Source: Ashinkailepas kermadecensis (taxonomy: Eukaryota; Arthropoda; Thecostraca; Neolepadidae). Taken from it: DNA of 64,000 bases. Position numbers and translations under genes: made by a program. The notes beneath the pieces are model-generated. The model was not told the origin of the DNA. It made no database searches and worked only from the letters and a program-made list of their open reading frames with translations. Positions 24,710 to 35,099 of this stretch are shown piece by piece (the stretch's first letter is position 1; the number at the start of each line of letters is the position of its first letter). The stretch is taken from contig JAOTOM010004609.1 in the NCBI GenBank assembly GCA_034440615.1, positions 1-64,000 on the forward strand, written 5' to 3'.

Positions 24710-25725
24710 GGAATTTCCCCATATGCCCTCTTCGGTACCACTGCCCATTTAGCCATGCTGAATTTACTGAATTGTAACAAATTAGAGATTTGGTTTTATT
24801 ACCTCAGTTCTTATAGAGCTTTCATAATCGTAATTACAATAGTGCACCTAGAAGCCATGATACTTGCACTTATAGATTAATAGCATATGTACTTCTATTT
24901 TAATGAGTTAGATGGGGTCGTTATCGGGCTTCTGAAAGTCAGGTTTTAAGTCGATTATAATTCCATGACACGCATTGCGCGGTAATATCTATGGTTCCTA
25001 CCCTCCCCACCCAGGCAAAATAAATAAATGCGCATTTTTATCGCTCTAATACTAATCCCATGTCCAAAGCTAATATTACACTTGGCCTTGCAGCACAATC
25101 ATGGGAGGAACAATATGTATATAGTATTGTCTCGTTCGGGGCCACTTCCAAGGAATTTTGAATGGAGGACCGCGCCCGTTGACGACCTCGGGCTACGGGA
25201 AAGGGTCACTGAATAGGGAGCTACGACCGTGGCTGGGAGGCGAATGGGGGAGACACGACCCCAGCTAACAGGTTAGGATGTATTCTGGTTTGCTTCTACC
25301 GTCGTGTTTTACAAATTTAGCTAGGAATAGAATCTAGCGAGGCCTTTTCTCAAAATGGGTAAGGAAGTCCGGTTAAAGGCTATAGCTTACAGTAGTCCTC
25401 TCCAATAAATATTTTTTGATCCGATAATCTTAAGCAATCTTATCACAAGTTCTGGCAGCGCCAGTCTAGTTACTGACTCCGCCGAAACTATTCCCCGACA
25501 CAAATTGACATAGCCGATGCTCCCGAAATAACGTCAGTGAGCTGCCAGATTTTTAAAGGCTGTGACTGATATCAGCGCTAATGCGACGAACATTTATAGT
25601 TATCATATCGCAGAACCAGAGCCGGTGTTCATATTACTTCCCTGACGTTTCGAAGTTGGGTGCGTAGGAGACATTTTCTGTAGTAGCCAAGGTAATAATT
25701 TTAAGTCTTCTTTGCACAGATAATA
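24710..25725. other. No recognised gene
   Basis: Non-repetitive AT-rich sequence without a supported exon or element. Confidence 0.4.
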
Positions 25726-25726
25726 C

Positions 25727-25812
25727 TTATGCAGCAGAAGTTGGCAGCACATTCAGCAGCACATTCGGTAGCAGATTCGACAGCACATTCGCAGCATATT
25801 CAGCAGCACCTT
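25727..25812. repeat. Short 12-bp repeat (cagcacattcgg)
   Basis: About six imperfect copies of cagcacattc-like 12-mers. The period is a multiple of three, so it gives an AHS-type frame, but nothing supports coding. Confidence 0.8.
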
Positions 25813-26454
25813 CCATATAGTGATACACAAGCATCTTGCGGCGTAATTCCAGATAAAAGGATTATTCATAGTCTGGTCTGTTCAACAAAACCAGTCTATG
25901 GCATAGGTATATGCATGGTTATCAAATTTATGCATCCCAATATTGTGTATCTCTCAAAGCAAACAAAAAGGTACAATGAAGTATGAAAAAGATACAAAAA
26001 TGCATGATATTCGCTCAATACCGATCTTGAAGGACTTATACCATATACAAAGTAGCTAAGGAACATGATTTTCATGGTGGCTTTCTACATCCTATTGCAC
26101 TCACTTTGACATCTCATACCTAACAAAAACAATTATTTTAACACTCATGAATACCTTCATGCACAAATGTACCAATTTGATCCCACCCCTAATCAGACCA
26201 AAGAATGACCCAAGAGCCTATGGACATGCAGTTGATACAAATGTTTGTTCTAGGCAGTTTTGGTTCTAAAAATGTCACCTAACATCTCAATCAATTTCAT
26301 ACATAGGTTAGGTTAAGATCTATAGGTTTATGTGATTCAACATGCATAGTAGGTTATCTGTCAGTTTGATGCAATAAATTCATATGTTTTGCATGCTCCA
26401 ATCCATATGTTAAATTTGGATCTTATGTTTTATGGGGTCCAACATTCAGGTAAT

Positions 26455-26808
26455 CTTCAAGTATTACCCCTCACACTTACTTTGTATCAACAATGCATCC
26501 GAGTCACCGTCAGCTGACTGCCAGTCAGCTGTTGGTGACGTCACTAGAACATATAGAGGGGAGGGTGTGCAGATGCTATTTCACAATGGTGAAAACCTAA
26601 CCTAACCTAACCTGACCTAACCTGACCTGACCTAACCTAACCCAACCCTTATAAATATTCCTGGTGACACCCTTGGATCATTCAGTGCACCCAGCTGCGG
26701 GGGGTGTCGGTACATTTGAGTGATGTCACCAACAGCTGATTGGCAGTCAGCTGATGATGGCTTGATACATTGTTGAGATAAAAGAAGTGTGAGGGGTAAT
26801 ACTTGAAG
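26455..26808. mobile_element. 354-bp long-TIR MITE-like element containing an AACCT tract
   Basis: Arms of about 85-90 bp are inverted copies. The left starts CTTCAAGTATTACCCCTCAC at 26455; the right ends with its complement at 26808. The arms continue through matching cagctgactgcc/ggcagtcagctg and ctgttggtgacgtcact/agtgatgtcaccaacag segments. An AAT triplet lies just outside both ends (26452-26454, 26809-26811), a possible 3-bp target duplication. The centre (26595-26645) holds about ten aacct/gacct units of the arthropod telomere type. No transposase is encoded. Confidence 0.75.
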
Positions 26809-26812
26809 AATA

Positions 26813-27310
26813 CCCAACATTCATAGGTTAGATCATGATCTATAGATTATGATCCAACATCTGTAGCACTTGTGCAACCCCAGATACAAATCCTTACATA
26901 TACAATAGCTTTTTTGGGCTATGGAATGTATGGTAATGTCTACATTGTGATTATTTATGTTCCTTTTATGAATACAATCTCATGTTATTTTGGATTTCAA
27001 TATTATTTTTTGTTTTTGATGGTACTCATCCATTTTGTCGTCTTTATGGTTCCTTTGTTTTTCATTATTGGTATCTTAAATTGCTCATATCTTATGGGCA
27101 GTTATTGTTGTTAGACTTTTTCTTTGTTTGCTCTGCCTTCCCCACTCCAGTAATATTCAGAATTGCTTTGTTCCTTCTGTTATATTGATTCCCAGAATTA
27201 TAATTTCTAGTCATCATTACCCTTCCACCATTCATCTAACTTCATGGATAGACAGAAATGTACATGTTTTCAGTTTTGCAATACCCTGTTTGGATCAAGT
27301 TATCTTTTAT
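26813..27310. other. AT-rich region, no gene recognised
   Basis: An 80-codon frame at 26872-27114 is rich in Phe, Ile, Tyr and Val, as expected from AT-rich DNA. I do not consider it coding. Confidence 0.45.
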
Positions 27311-27312
27311 GC

Positions 27313-27385
27313 CGGGGCGCTAAATGACCTACCATGGTCGATGTGCCCTAAAACCCAAATCACTCACTCACTCACTCTTTTATGC
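27313..27385 (+). repeat. Retroposon 3' end-like hairpin with (ACTC)n tail
   Basis: The sequence ggggcgctaaatgacctacc-atggtcgatgtgccctaaaa can fold, the ggcgc-type and gtgccc parts pairing loosely, and is followed by cccaaatcactcactcactc. A related segment (ggcgcaaaatgaccaatgca then gtcgacgcgccctaaagcac) is at about 31289-31333. Two copies sharing a stem and a simple tail suggest a retroposon 3' end. Confidence 0.55.
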
Positions 27386-27547
27386 CTTTGGAACCAAGCA
27401 ATATTGAGCATGTAATAAACTTTTGCTTTTTACATGAAAACACTATCACTACAACTAATAATAATAAGCTAGCCTTGCCTAGCCTAATATAATCCAATTC
27501 TGACCAATGTTTGATCATCCAAAACCAGGTGTTTGATCACCAAAACC

Positions 27548-28070
27548 TGTGGGTGTTGGATTGCATGAAGCCTACTGATGTTGGATCACATAAAGCCTAC
27601 TGATGTTGGATCACATCAAGCCTACTGATGGATGAAGTGGCTACCACATGCTGGTAGCATTGCTTTTTGTTTTTTTCTTTTTTTTTTTAAAAGGGGAAAT
27701 TTTTTTTTTTTGGAGGAAAAAAAAAAAACAAAAAAAATTTCATCAATTCAAACTTTTCAAACCAAAAAAAATTGGAAAAAATTTTTATTTTTTTTAAAAA
27801 AAAATAAAGGGGAAAAAAATATTTTAACTGGGGTGGTTTAGCCCCCCAATTCTTTTTTTCAAAAAAAAAAAAAAAAAATAAAAAAAACTTTTTAAAAATT
27901 TTATAAAAAAAAAAATTTTTTAAAAAAAAAAACCAAAACTTAAAAAAAAAAAAACCACCTGTTTTCATGACCGTTGTCAGAATATTGGATAGCATAAAGC
28001 CTACTGATGTGGAATCACATAAAACCTACTGATGCTGGATCACATCAAGCCTACCAATGGACAAAATAGC
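27548..28070. repeat. 25-bp repeat split by an A/T homopolymer tract
   Basis: Copies of ttggatcacataaagcctactgatg lie at about 27555-27630 and again at about 27985-28060. Both blocks end in similar gctaccacatg sequence. Between them (about 27670-27960) is nearly pure homopolymer A and T with a few G or C runs. The two flanks look like a duplication around the tract. Confidence 0.8.
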
Positions 28071-29331
28071 TACCACATGTTGTTATCATTACCCTTGCTT
28101 TAAGTCATATTATTGCTGTTCTTGTTATCATTGCAAAACAAGTAAATATTTATTGCATACATATTGTGTAAACAGGTTTAAACTCTGATTTTGGTGGCTA
28201 CATTCCCCCAGGACTTGGATGCTATCTCAATTTGAAATCATATTTACATCCTTGCCTTGACGCCCAAAATCACGAGTCTGGACGCAATGGCCTTGTTAAC
28301 CCATGTTTCCATCTGCACTTTTTCTTTCTGCATCTGCAAGTGCATCACAACGTCTGGAATGACCTAATGTGTATTTAGATATGCTGGCACAGGGCTAAAT
28401 TTGGTTGAAAGCTGCATTTCTTTTAGGTCCTCTTGTGCACACCAAGCACACATGCCTCATTCCTTTCAATTAATCGATTATTTTAAGTTGGTAGCCATGC
28501 AAAATAACAACCTAAGAGGTGTGACCTATCATTCACACTTAGCTGATTCTGATGCCATGAACAAGTTTGCCAGAAGAGAAAACAAAAAAACAGAGTACTA
28601 TTCCCAGGTCATGGACAGAAAGAGTTGCCTTTATTTCTTAATGCAAATTAGCTGTGTTACTTCATATATATATTATCCTTGCCAACAAGAGCCACACAAA
28701 CATTGGGGATCTTGTCTTTCTGAATAATCCCAGTTTTAGAAGAGACTTGAAAAAGTGTGCTAAATTGTTATCAAGTGCAAATCCATGGCCTGAAGTATCA
28801 CAATTGTATTCACATGTTAATAGCAGAATCGGGGAGATGGCTTAGACTGTTTCAAACCCATAGATTATCAATGGTATGAGTGGTAAATTTGTTTACAGTC
28901 TATCATGCAGTTAGCTGCTTTCACATGTTCCTGTGCAAGAACCTCATGCCCACCACTAGTTTTTCACAAGGTAATGCTGAATAGTTCCCACAGCTTCGAA
29001 GAGACACTTTATATAAGCATCATGCAGTGCATTTTTCATTTCGTTGTTCACCTTAAGATTGACTCGTGCTCTACATGGTGAGAGTGGGAATGAAATGCTC
29101 TTCATCCTGACAGAATGTTAATATTGAAAAGTTCAGCAGCGCTTCTTTTCATATTGTAGATTCATTTTAGCCCTGCCTTATTAAGCTACCTTGTGCCACT
29201 GTAGTAGGCCAGGGGCCCGCGATGGCCAATGTGCCATTGCCACAGGTGAAGCCTCAGTGGCACGATGAGCAACGTCGGCCCGCTACAGACGAGTGACGCC
29301 GTGCGGCCGTTACAGGCGCCGGGTGTGCACC
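28071..29331. other. Region upstream of the transporter gene
   Basis: No coding exon recognised. The segment at about 28180-28285 (ggacttggatgctatctcaa, then atttacatccttgccttgac and caaaatcacgagtctggac) recurs with about 75% similarity at about 35355-35460 in transporter intron 3, so it is a dispersed repeat. The GC-rich stretch from about 29200 to 29331 is the likely 5' UTR or promoter-proximal region. I cannot point to a TATA box. Confidence 0.5.
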
Positions 29332-29529
29332 ATGAGCGAGGTGCCCGCCTCGTTCTCGGCCGGTGACGAGGACGACGACGGCCTGCAGGACCGTGCGGCG
29401 CTGCTGACGCCGCCGGCCAGACCGCGGCCCGGCCGGCGGCGGCGGCCGCGGCCACGGACCGCCATCGGCGCTGGCCGCTGCCTGGCGCTCGTCAAGACGC
29501 TCGCCATCTGCCTGGCGTTCTTCTCGCTG
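29332..29529 (+). CDS. MFSD4/NaGLT1-like transporter, exon 1
   Basis: The first coding exon (66 codons) encodes the cytosolic N-terminus and the start of TM1. The ATG lies in a good context (gcaccATGAGC). It is followed by an acidic stretch, a basic Pro/Arg-rich segment, then the hydrophobic LVKTLAICLAFFSL of TM1 at residues 53-66. It ends in phase 0 at CTG with a donor reading GTGGGT at 29530. Joining to exon 2 restores the continuous TM1 reading SL-GLCISLPGPTLLD, which fits the family well. A SINE-like fragment lies about 85 bp into the following intron. Confidence 0.85.
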
Positions 29530-29611
29530 GTGGGTGGCGGCCGCCGGCTGGTGCCACGGTTGGAAACGTGGCCCTGTCCGAGACGTTTGTCGTCCAGGAA
29601 GAAGAAGAAGA

Positions 29612-29735
29612 ACGTTGGGTTCTTTTACGACGCATTCAACCGCTAGATCATATAGCGCCGCCAACCTCTCACGCCGGTTGGTCGCAGGCGGACTCGGTAA
29701 CGCCGCCGGTTGCGAGATTCGAACCCATGTTATCC
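29612..29735 (-). mobile_element. Truncated tRNA-derived SINE (family A relative)
   Basis: On the minus strand, gggttcgaatctcgcaacc carries a B-box-like motif. It is followed by a body related to the copies at 7195-7360 and 33162-33348 (gaccaaccggcgtgagaggttggc, then gctatatgatc). The tRNA head is missing or diverged. Near its tail end there is a gaagaagaagaa run. It sits within transporter intron 1. No target duplication is evident. Confidence 0.7.
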
Positions 29736-30107
29736 TCTCCAGGAGGTTATCCACCTCCTTTTTGCCAAAAGGTGAATGTGGTACGAAAATATTTGCGGTG
29801 AATTGTTCCTTGATAAACGTGCCCAGAACTGACTGGAACGTACAAAAAGGAGGATTTTATATCAGATACGGAAAGGAATTATCCTCTCCGATCTGGAATT
29901 CCCCCAAAATTTTCCTCTCCAAATGACGGATTCCAAGACATAAAACCAGCCCCGGCTAGCGCGGTGTATGTGGTGCGATGTGGTTGCCGTGCGGAATTGT
30001 CGGAGGATCGGACAATACGAGTGTCACCCGGTGTAGCCAGTCGTCTGTTTGGTGTGTGCTGGAAGTTGCTGCAGGTGTGTGCTGTTTGGTTTGTCGTCTT
30101 CAGGATA

Positions 30108-30423
30108 GAACACATGTTTCGCTCTGCGGGACTGTGTATCGCGTGACTATCGTACTCTTCGTGTCTGATCTGATTTCGCTCTGCGGGACTGTGTATCGCG
30201 TGACTATCGTACTCTTCGTGTCTGATCTGATTTTCGCTCTGCGGGACTGTGTATCGCGTGACTATCGCACTCTTCGTGTCTGATCTGATTTTCGCTCTGC
30301 GGGACTGTGTATCGCTGTGACTATCGCACTCTTCGTGTCTGATCTGATTTTCGCTCTGCGGGACTGTGTATCGCTGTGACTATCGCACTCTTCGTATCTG
30401 ATCGCCACCCACGCCTGCGGCAG
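30108..30423 (+). repeat. ~58-bp array copying the 5' edge of transporter exon 2
   Basis: Five tandem units of about 57-59 bp each contain gggactgtgtatc, at about 30129, 30185, 30243, 30301 and 30360. The true exon 2 begins with the same ggactgtgtatc at 30424. The rest of each unit (gtgactatcgcactcttcgt, gtctgatctgattttcgctc) is intronic. The real exon has a cag acceptor, whereas the copies have ctctgcgg there, so they lack a usable AG. The array abuts the exon directly. Confidence 0.88.
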
Positions 30424-30550
30424 GGACTGTGTATCTCCCTGCCGGGACCGACACTGCTGGATCTGCAGGACCTGGTGGATGTGCCGCTGTCCCACATCTC
30501 GCAGATCTTCATGTGGCGCGCCATGGGTTACCTGGCCGGATCCACACTGA
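30424..30550 (+). CDS. MFSD4/NaGLT1-like transporter, exon 2
   Basis: A 127-bp internal exon encoding residues 67-108 plus the first base of codon 109. The acceptor is gcggcag|GGACTG and the donor is CTGA|GTAAGC at 30551. The translation GLCISLPGPTLLDLQDLV is the conserved end of TM1 and following loop in MFSD4/NaGLT1 proteins. IFMWRAMGYLAGSTL is the start of TM2. The phases (0 in, 1 out) match exons 1 and 3. It is flanked on both sides by tandem arrays made of its own edges. Confidence 0.88.
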
Positions 30551-30850
30551 GTAAGCCCTGCTCTCCTTGTGGCGTTCCATGGGTTACCTGGCTGGATCCA
30601 CACTGAGTAAGCCCCGCTCTCCTTGTGGCGCACCATCAGCTACTTGGCCGGATCCACACTGAGTACGCCCCTCGCTTCCTGTGGCGCACCATCGTCGGCT
30701 ACTTGGCCGGATCCACACTGAGTACGCCCCTCGCTTCCTGTGGCGCACCATCGTCGGCTACTTGGCCGGATCCACACTGAGTACGCCCCTCGCTTCCTGT
30801 GGCGCACCATCGTCGGCTACTTGGCCGGATCCACACTCAGTAAGCCACGC
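30551..30850 (+). repeat. 56/59-bp array copying the 3' edge and 5' splice site of transporter exon 2
   Basis: Five further copies of the exon 2 end follow the exon. Each contains tgtggcgcaccatcgtcggc, a tacttggccggatccacact segment and a GT donor. The donor-like GT positions are 30551 (authentic), 30607, 30663, 30722, 30781 and 30840. Those at 30607 and 30840 read GTAAGC, and the three between read GTACGC. Later copies carry an extra three bases relative to the exon. Use of a later donor would add partial TM2 duplicates. Confidence 0.88.
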
Positions 30851-30859
30851 GTGGTCAGC

Positions 30860-32945
30860 ACACGGCTAGGCGTGCTGGGCTATGTGGTATGCCTATATGA
30901 TGTCGTGTGTTGGATTTGCTCGCTCATGCTATAGCAGTCTCGTAGCTCCTTAGAAGTCTCTCCCTAGCTCCTGGCACCGATAAGCGCGTTGGTCGGACTG
31001 CGTCGCCGTCTAGTGTCTGCATGCTGCTGGAAGATGCCACTGATGCTGACTGAAAACCTGTCTCCTGCACGTGGTGACTTGTTGCATCTTTCACCGAACT
31101 TTGCGGCGTTTTTTTTTGGCAGCGGTCGAGTAGGACTATAGGCGGTTTCACGCGTGCACTAGCGGGAAGTAATCGTCATGACATCCCAATGGTGGGGTCA
31201 GGGCATACTAATTACGTTGATCTGAAAGCTTTTAGTCTGTAGATTGGACCAATTTATGACATCAATAAACAAACAGAGTAGGTTCATGGGCGCAAAATGA
31301 CCAATGCAGTCGACGCGCCCTAAAGCACAAATCCACCACCACCAGAGTAGGTTCAGTTACCTAATACGACAAGTTTTTGAACTAGTAACAGCTTGTTTAT
31401 GCACAAACCCTGAAAATGTACACCTACATCCGCGCCTAGGACGTCATCTGGTCGGAAATCTGGAAGTCAGACCAAGCGAGCCTGACTTCGGAAGTAAACT
31501 CGATGATAACAGCTGTTTGTCGAATTCAGCAGTCTTCAAATGCCAATTTTCCGAGCACTCGACAACTCTGATCGATATCGCCAGCCAACTTCAACTGCAG
31601 TAAGTGATTGGCCCTTTATGATAGCTGGGACGAATCATAATCCACGTTTAAAAAAATAACGTCTTCATTTGTGCTCTGATTGCATCATTTACGGCTGAAA
31701 TATGTCAGGCGAGCCAACAAACAAGCTTGTCTCAGATGCGCATATTTTGGACGTGTTGCGGTCTTTTGGGTGCTGTAAACAATTCATGCTTTGTTCTTTC
31801 TTGCGAGTATGATATTCAAAGACAAGGATCAATTATCCTCTCCCACAGTATTATTTAGGGGTTATTTAGGTAGGAGTACAGCTACATTTCAAAACGGAGC
31901 CTCGTATGGTGCGGTACAGCGGATGCCATTACAACTGTAAACAACCCGCTTGTAAAGTAGATATAATTTAATATTTTCGAGAGCGTCAAGATGGAATCGT
32001 AGCATCTGGAAATGATGTATTTCAATATTTATTCATAATACAGGTACTTCACAGCCATAAAATAAAGCGTAAAAGGAAAAATATTAATCCGCAGGATACA
32101 TACTACCACTTCCTCCCTAATATTGTATATTTGTTGGTAATCCAACGGAAAATTTTTGTTCTATCCGACGACTCCTACCTCCATCGTGCCAAATGCGGCC
32201 AGATTGGGTAGTTGTTTCTGTGAATTGAGCGCTTTTGTCAAACAGTGCCACAACTTGAATATGTTGGTTGAGTTTAATACTGAATTTATTACTTCATAGT
32301 TAAAACTTCTGGAACATTTCATATCGACAGATAAAGTACATATATTTCAATGATATGCCCTTCATACTAGACGACGTCATCGACCTTGCATCCTGGTGCT
32401 TATTGGCCGTCGTGAAACGGGCTTATGTCTGGCGCTTCGAACAGGCAACCTTTTACTCAGCGCATGTAGCATGATGAACATCGTCTGTTAGTTGTGTTAG
32501 TTGATGGCCTGGGGTATGTCGGCAGCCAGTGCATTTCGTATGCAAATCTATTATTGTCCAGGAAAACCCGGCATTTAAGGGGATTGATATTATACTATGC
32601 GATTAATGTTGCTGGAAGCAATTTAAATTGTATAAGCATAAGCTCTGTATGACAATGATGTATTGGCTTAAAGCCTTTGGGGAATATAGACACAATTTTT
32701 GCACACAATTTTTAGAAGTCACAGAAGTTTTAGAAATTGCACACAATTTTTAGAAGTCTAAATATCAGTTTTATCTCAGGTTACCGATTTTGGTGCTCGT
32801 CCCATGAGTTGGCTACTTACTTATGATGGATGGTCCACTCTACGGGCTTTGCAGCTGTTTTTCCGAATACAAACAACTCCAACGTTATAGCAAAAACGTT
32901 CTCTGAAACCTCGGTGAGTTTCATTCACAGAAAACCTGCTCGTCC
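30860..32945. other. Transporter intron 2, left part
   Basis: No exon recognised. A hairpin-forming retroposon-end-like segment lies at about 31289-31333 (see 27313). A short direct duplication of cacacaatttttagaagtc occurs at about 32700-32758. Otherwise unassigned. Confidence 0.5.
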
Positions 32946-33695
32946 ATCCCTGAACTGAGGAGAAATAATAACAGCATGCAGCGGGGAAATCATTCCTGAA
33001 TTGAGGAGAAACAATCACACCATGCAGCGGGGAAATTGTCCCTGAATTGGGGACAAGCAATCACAGCATGCAGCGGGGAAATCATTCCTGAATTGAGGTC
33101 AAACAATCACAGCATGCAGCGGGGAAATCGTCCCTGAATCGAGGAGAAACAATCACAGCATATGGTGGAGGGGGGGACGAGTGGTCTAGGGGTAAGATGC
33201 TCGTCTCGCAATCTAAAGATTGTGGGTTCGAATCTCACCTGTCGCTACTGTTCGCCCGCGACCAATCGGCGTGAGAGATTGGCAACGCTATATGACTCCA
33301 CGGTCGACGTGTCGTAAAACCAATAACCAACCAACCAACCAACCAACCAATCACAGCATGCAGCGGGGAAATCATCCCTGAATTGAGGACAAACAATCAC
33401 AGCATGCAGCGGGGAAATCGTCCCTGAATCGAGGACAAACAATCACAGCATGCAGCGGGGAAATCATCCCTGAATTGAGGACAAACAATCACAGCATGCA
33501 GCGGGGAAATCGTCCGTGAATTGAGGACGAACAACCACAGCATGCATCGGGGAAATCATCCCTGAATCGAGGAGAAACAATCACAGCATGCAGCGGGGAA
33601 GTCGTCCCTGAATTAAGGAGAAACAATCACAGCATGCAGCGGGGAAGTCATCCCCGAATTGAGGACAAACAATCACAGCATGCAGCGGGGAAATG
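32946..33695. repeat. 46-bp minisatellite interrupted by a SINE
   Basis: Tandem copies of a 46-bp unit containing gaggacaaacaatcacagca and tgcagcggggaaatcatccc. About five copies lie left of the SINE and about eight to its right. Units vary in gacaaac/gagaaac and atcatcc/atcgtcc. The array lies inside transporter intron 2. Confidence 0.93.
33151..33359 (+). mobile_element. tRNA-derived SINE (family A), inserted in the 46-bp array
   Basis: A tRNA-like head, gacgagtggtctaggggtaa, then a B box within gggttcgaatctcacc, then a body with gaccaatcggcgtgagagat and a tail of (aacc)n. It is flanked by the direct repeat AATCACAGCAT at 33151-33161 and 33349-33359. Without duplication the right side would resume at GCAGCGG, so this is a true target duplication rather than a by-product of the array. 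The body is 33162-33348, the best copy in the window. Confidence 0.9.
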
Positions 33696-33699
33696 GCGC

Positions 33700-34940
33700 A
33701 ACGACTGAAGCTGTTCTGTTGACGTTGCAATTATGTCCGTGCTGTTGATGCTGGGAGACGCGAATGAACCATGCTCGACACTAAGCATTCGTGGTCGATC
33801 CATGTCGACTATACCATATTTCAACAGACCGGCCACTGGCGCCCTGGCCTAGCTGCTAACATGTCATTATGACCTCGGCCACCTCACAGATGGGTCATTG
33901 AAGGTCACACCCATGTCATTGCGAGAAGCAACAATGATGTATGTGCGTGGCCGAACGGTCAAATGATCTGACCCGCTCTCGGCTGGAAGCGATGTCAGAG
34001 TCAAGAGTTCCGGCCCAGAAACTATTCTCGGCAGCAACGCACCTACAGAACTCCGACAAACATTGTCTTGGTAGACGTAGGTATTCCTAAGAGGCAATGC
34101 TGAACCTGGGTGTGGGTGAGGTGTAAAATTTACGTATAGCAATAAATATAAGCAAACGGCCACAATGGCACGGAGTCCGAACAAATGCATGGCCTTGACC
34201 GCCCTGGGAAATTGAAGAAGCTGAATTCCACGGTTGTTTTGGTTTTCAACATGGGTACTCCGACTGATATTCATGGCGAATCTAGCTGGTGTGACGGGCC
34301 CTGTGGGTATACGGCGGGTGATGCTGGTGTCACTGTGTGCGTGCCGGCGCAGTGCCGGTCCACATTGACCTGGCGCTGTGTTTGGGTCTGCACGTGACCG
34401 GCGCCGCTGGTGGAGTGGGCCCTGCTGATGACCAGCAACACGGCTAGCCTCTCACGTTGACTGCCCGATCGTTGGGGAAGGTGTTGCGCAGTGCCGTTGG
34501 CTTCCATGTTGCGTTCGCTTCGCTGCTACTCACTGTTGAGAAAGAGATTATAGGTGAGCTGTTGGCCGGCGTGGTCATCGCCAAGTGCACGGGAAATTGC
34601 AAATGCACCAACTCTTCCAAAGTTGGTGAAATTTTGCTTCACGCCCGTGGCGTTGCATGGCAGCAATCGATCTTTAAATCAAATCCCGTCCCTCTCGAAA
34701 ATCCCCGGCCACACCCTCGTGTCGCATCACCCAGTGTCGCATCAGTCGGCTGTGTTCCATCCATTTTCGCCAATCCCTAGCTCATCCCATTTAGATGATG
34801 TGACCAGATGTATCTGATGTGCTATCTCTTGTGTCACGGTTTTCAACCCCAGACTAGACCATACGGTGGTAGCTGTTCGGCCCCGCCAGCTGCCACCACC
34901 GCCCGCTCCAGAACAGGCCGCCGCCTTGTGTGTCCGGCAG
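33700..34940. other. Transporter intron 2, right part
   Basis: No exon or repeat recognised before the acceptor at 34940. GC content rises towards exon 3. Confidence 0.5.
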
Positions 34941-35099
34941 GCGGCATGCTGTTCGACAGGCTGAACCGCCTGCTGATGATGATGCTGAGCATCGTGCTGA
35001 GCGCCGTCGGCATGGCCGTCGTGCCGTGGCTGACGCGACCCTGGGCGCTCTACGCGTGCTTTGCCGCCGTCGGCGTGCCGCTCGGGTTCATCGACACGG
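34941..35099 (+). CDS. MFSD4/NaGLT1-like transporter, exon 3
   Basis: A 159-bp exon with acceptor ccggcag|GCGGC and donor ACGG|GTGAGT at 35100. Joined to exon 2 in phase 1 it reads S-GMLFDRLNR, an MFS motif A (G-x-L-x-D-R-x-x-R) at the TM2-TM3 loop. It then encodes TM3 (LLMMMLSIVLSAVGMAVV) and TM4 (ALYACFAAVGVPLGFIDTG). These cover residues 109-162. It leaves phase 1, matching exon 4. Confidence 0.88.

Noticed and set aside
26595..26645. A chromosome-end or interstitial telomere
   Set aside because: There are only about ten degenerate pentamers, and they lie inside a 354-bp inverted-repeat element with unrelated sequence on both sides.
26872..27114. A small hydrophobic membrane protein
   Set aside because: Phe/Ile/Tyr-rich composition is expected from AT-rich DNA. 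There is no family match, no start-context support and no neighbouring exon.
33176..33247. A functional tRNA gene
   Set aside because: A- and B-box-like motifs are present, but the cloverleaf is imperfect. The segment continues into a SINE body with an (aacc)n tail and target duplication.
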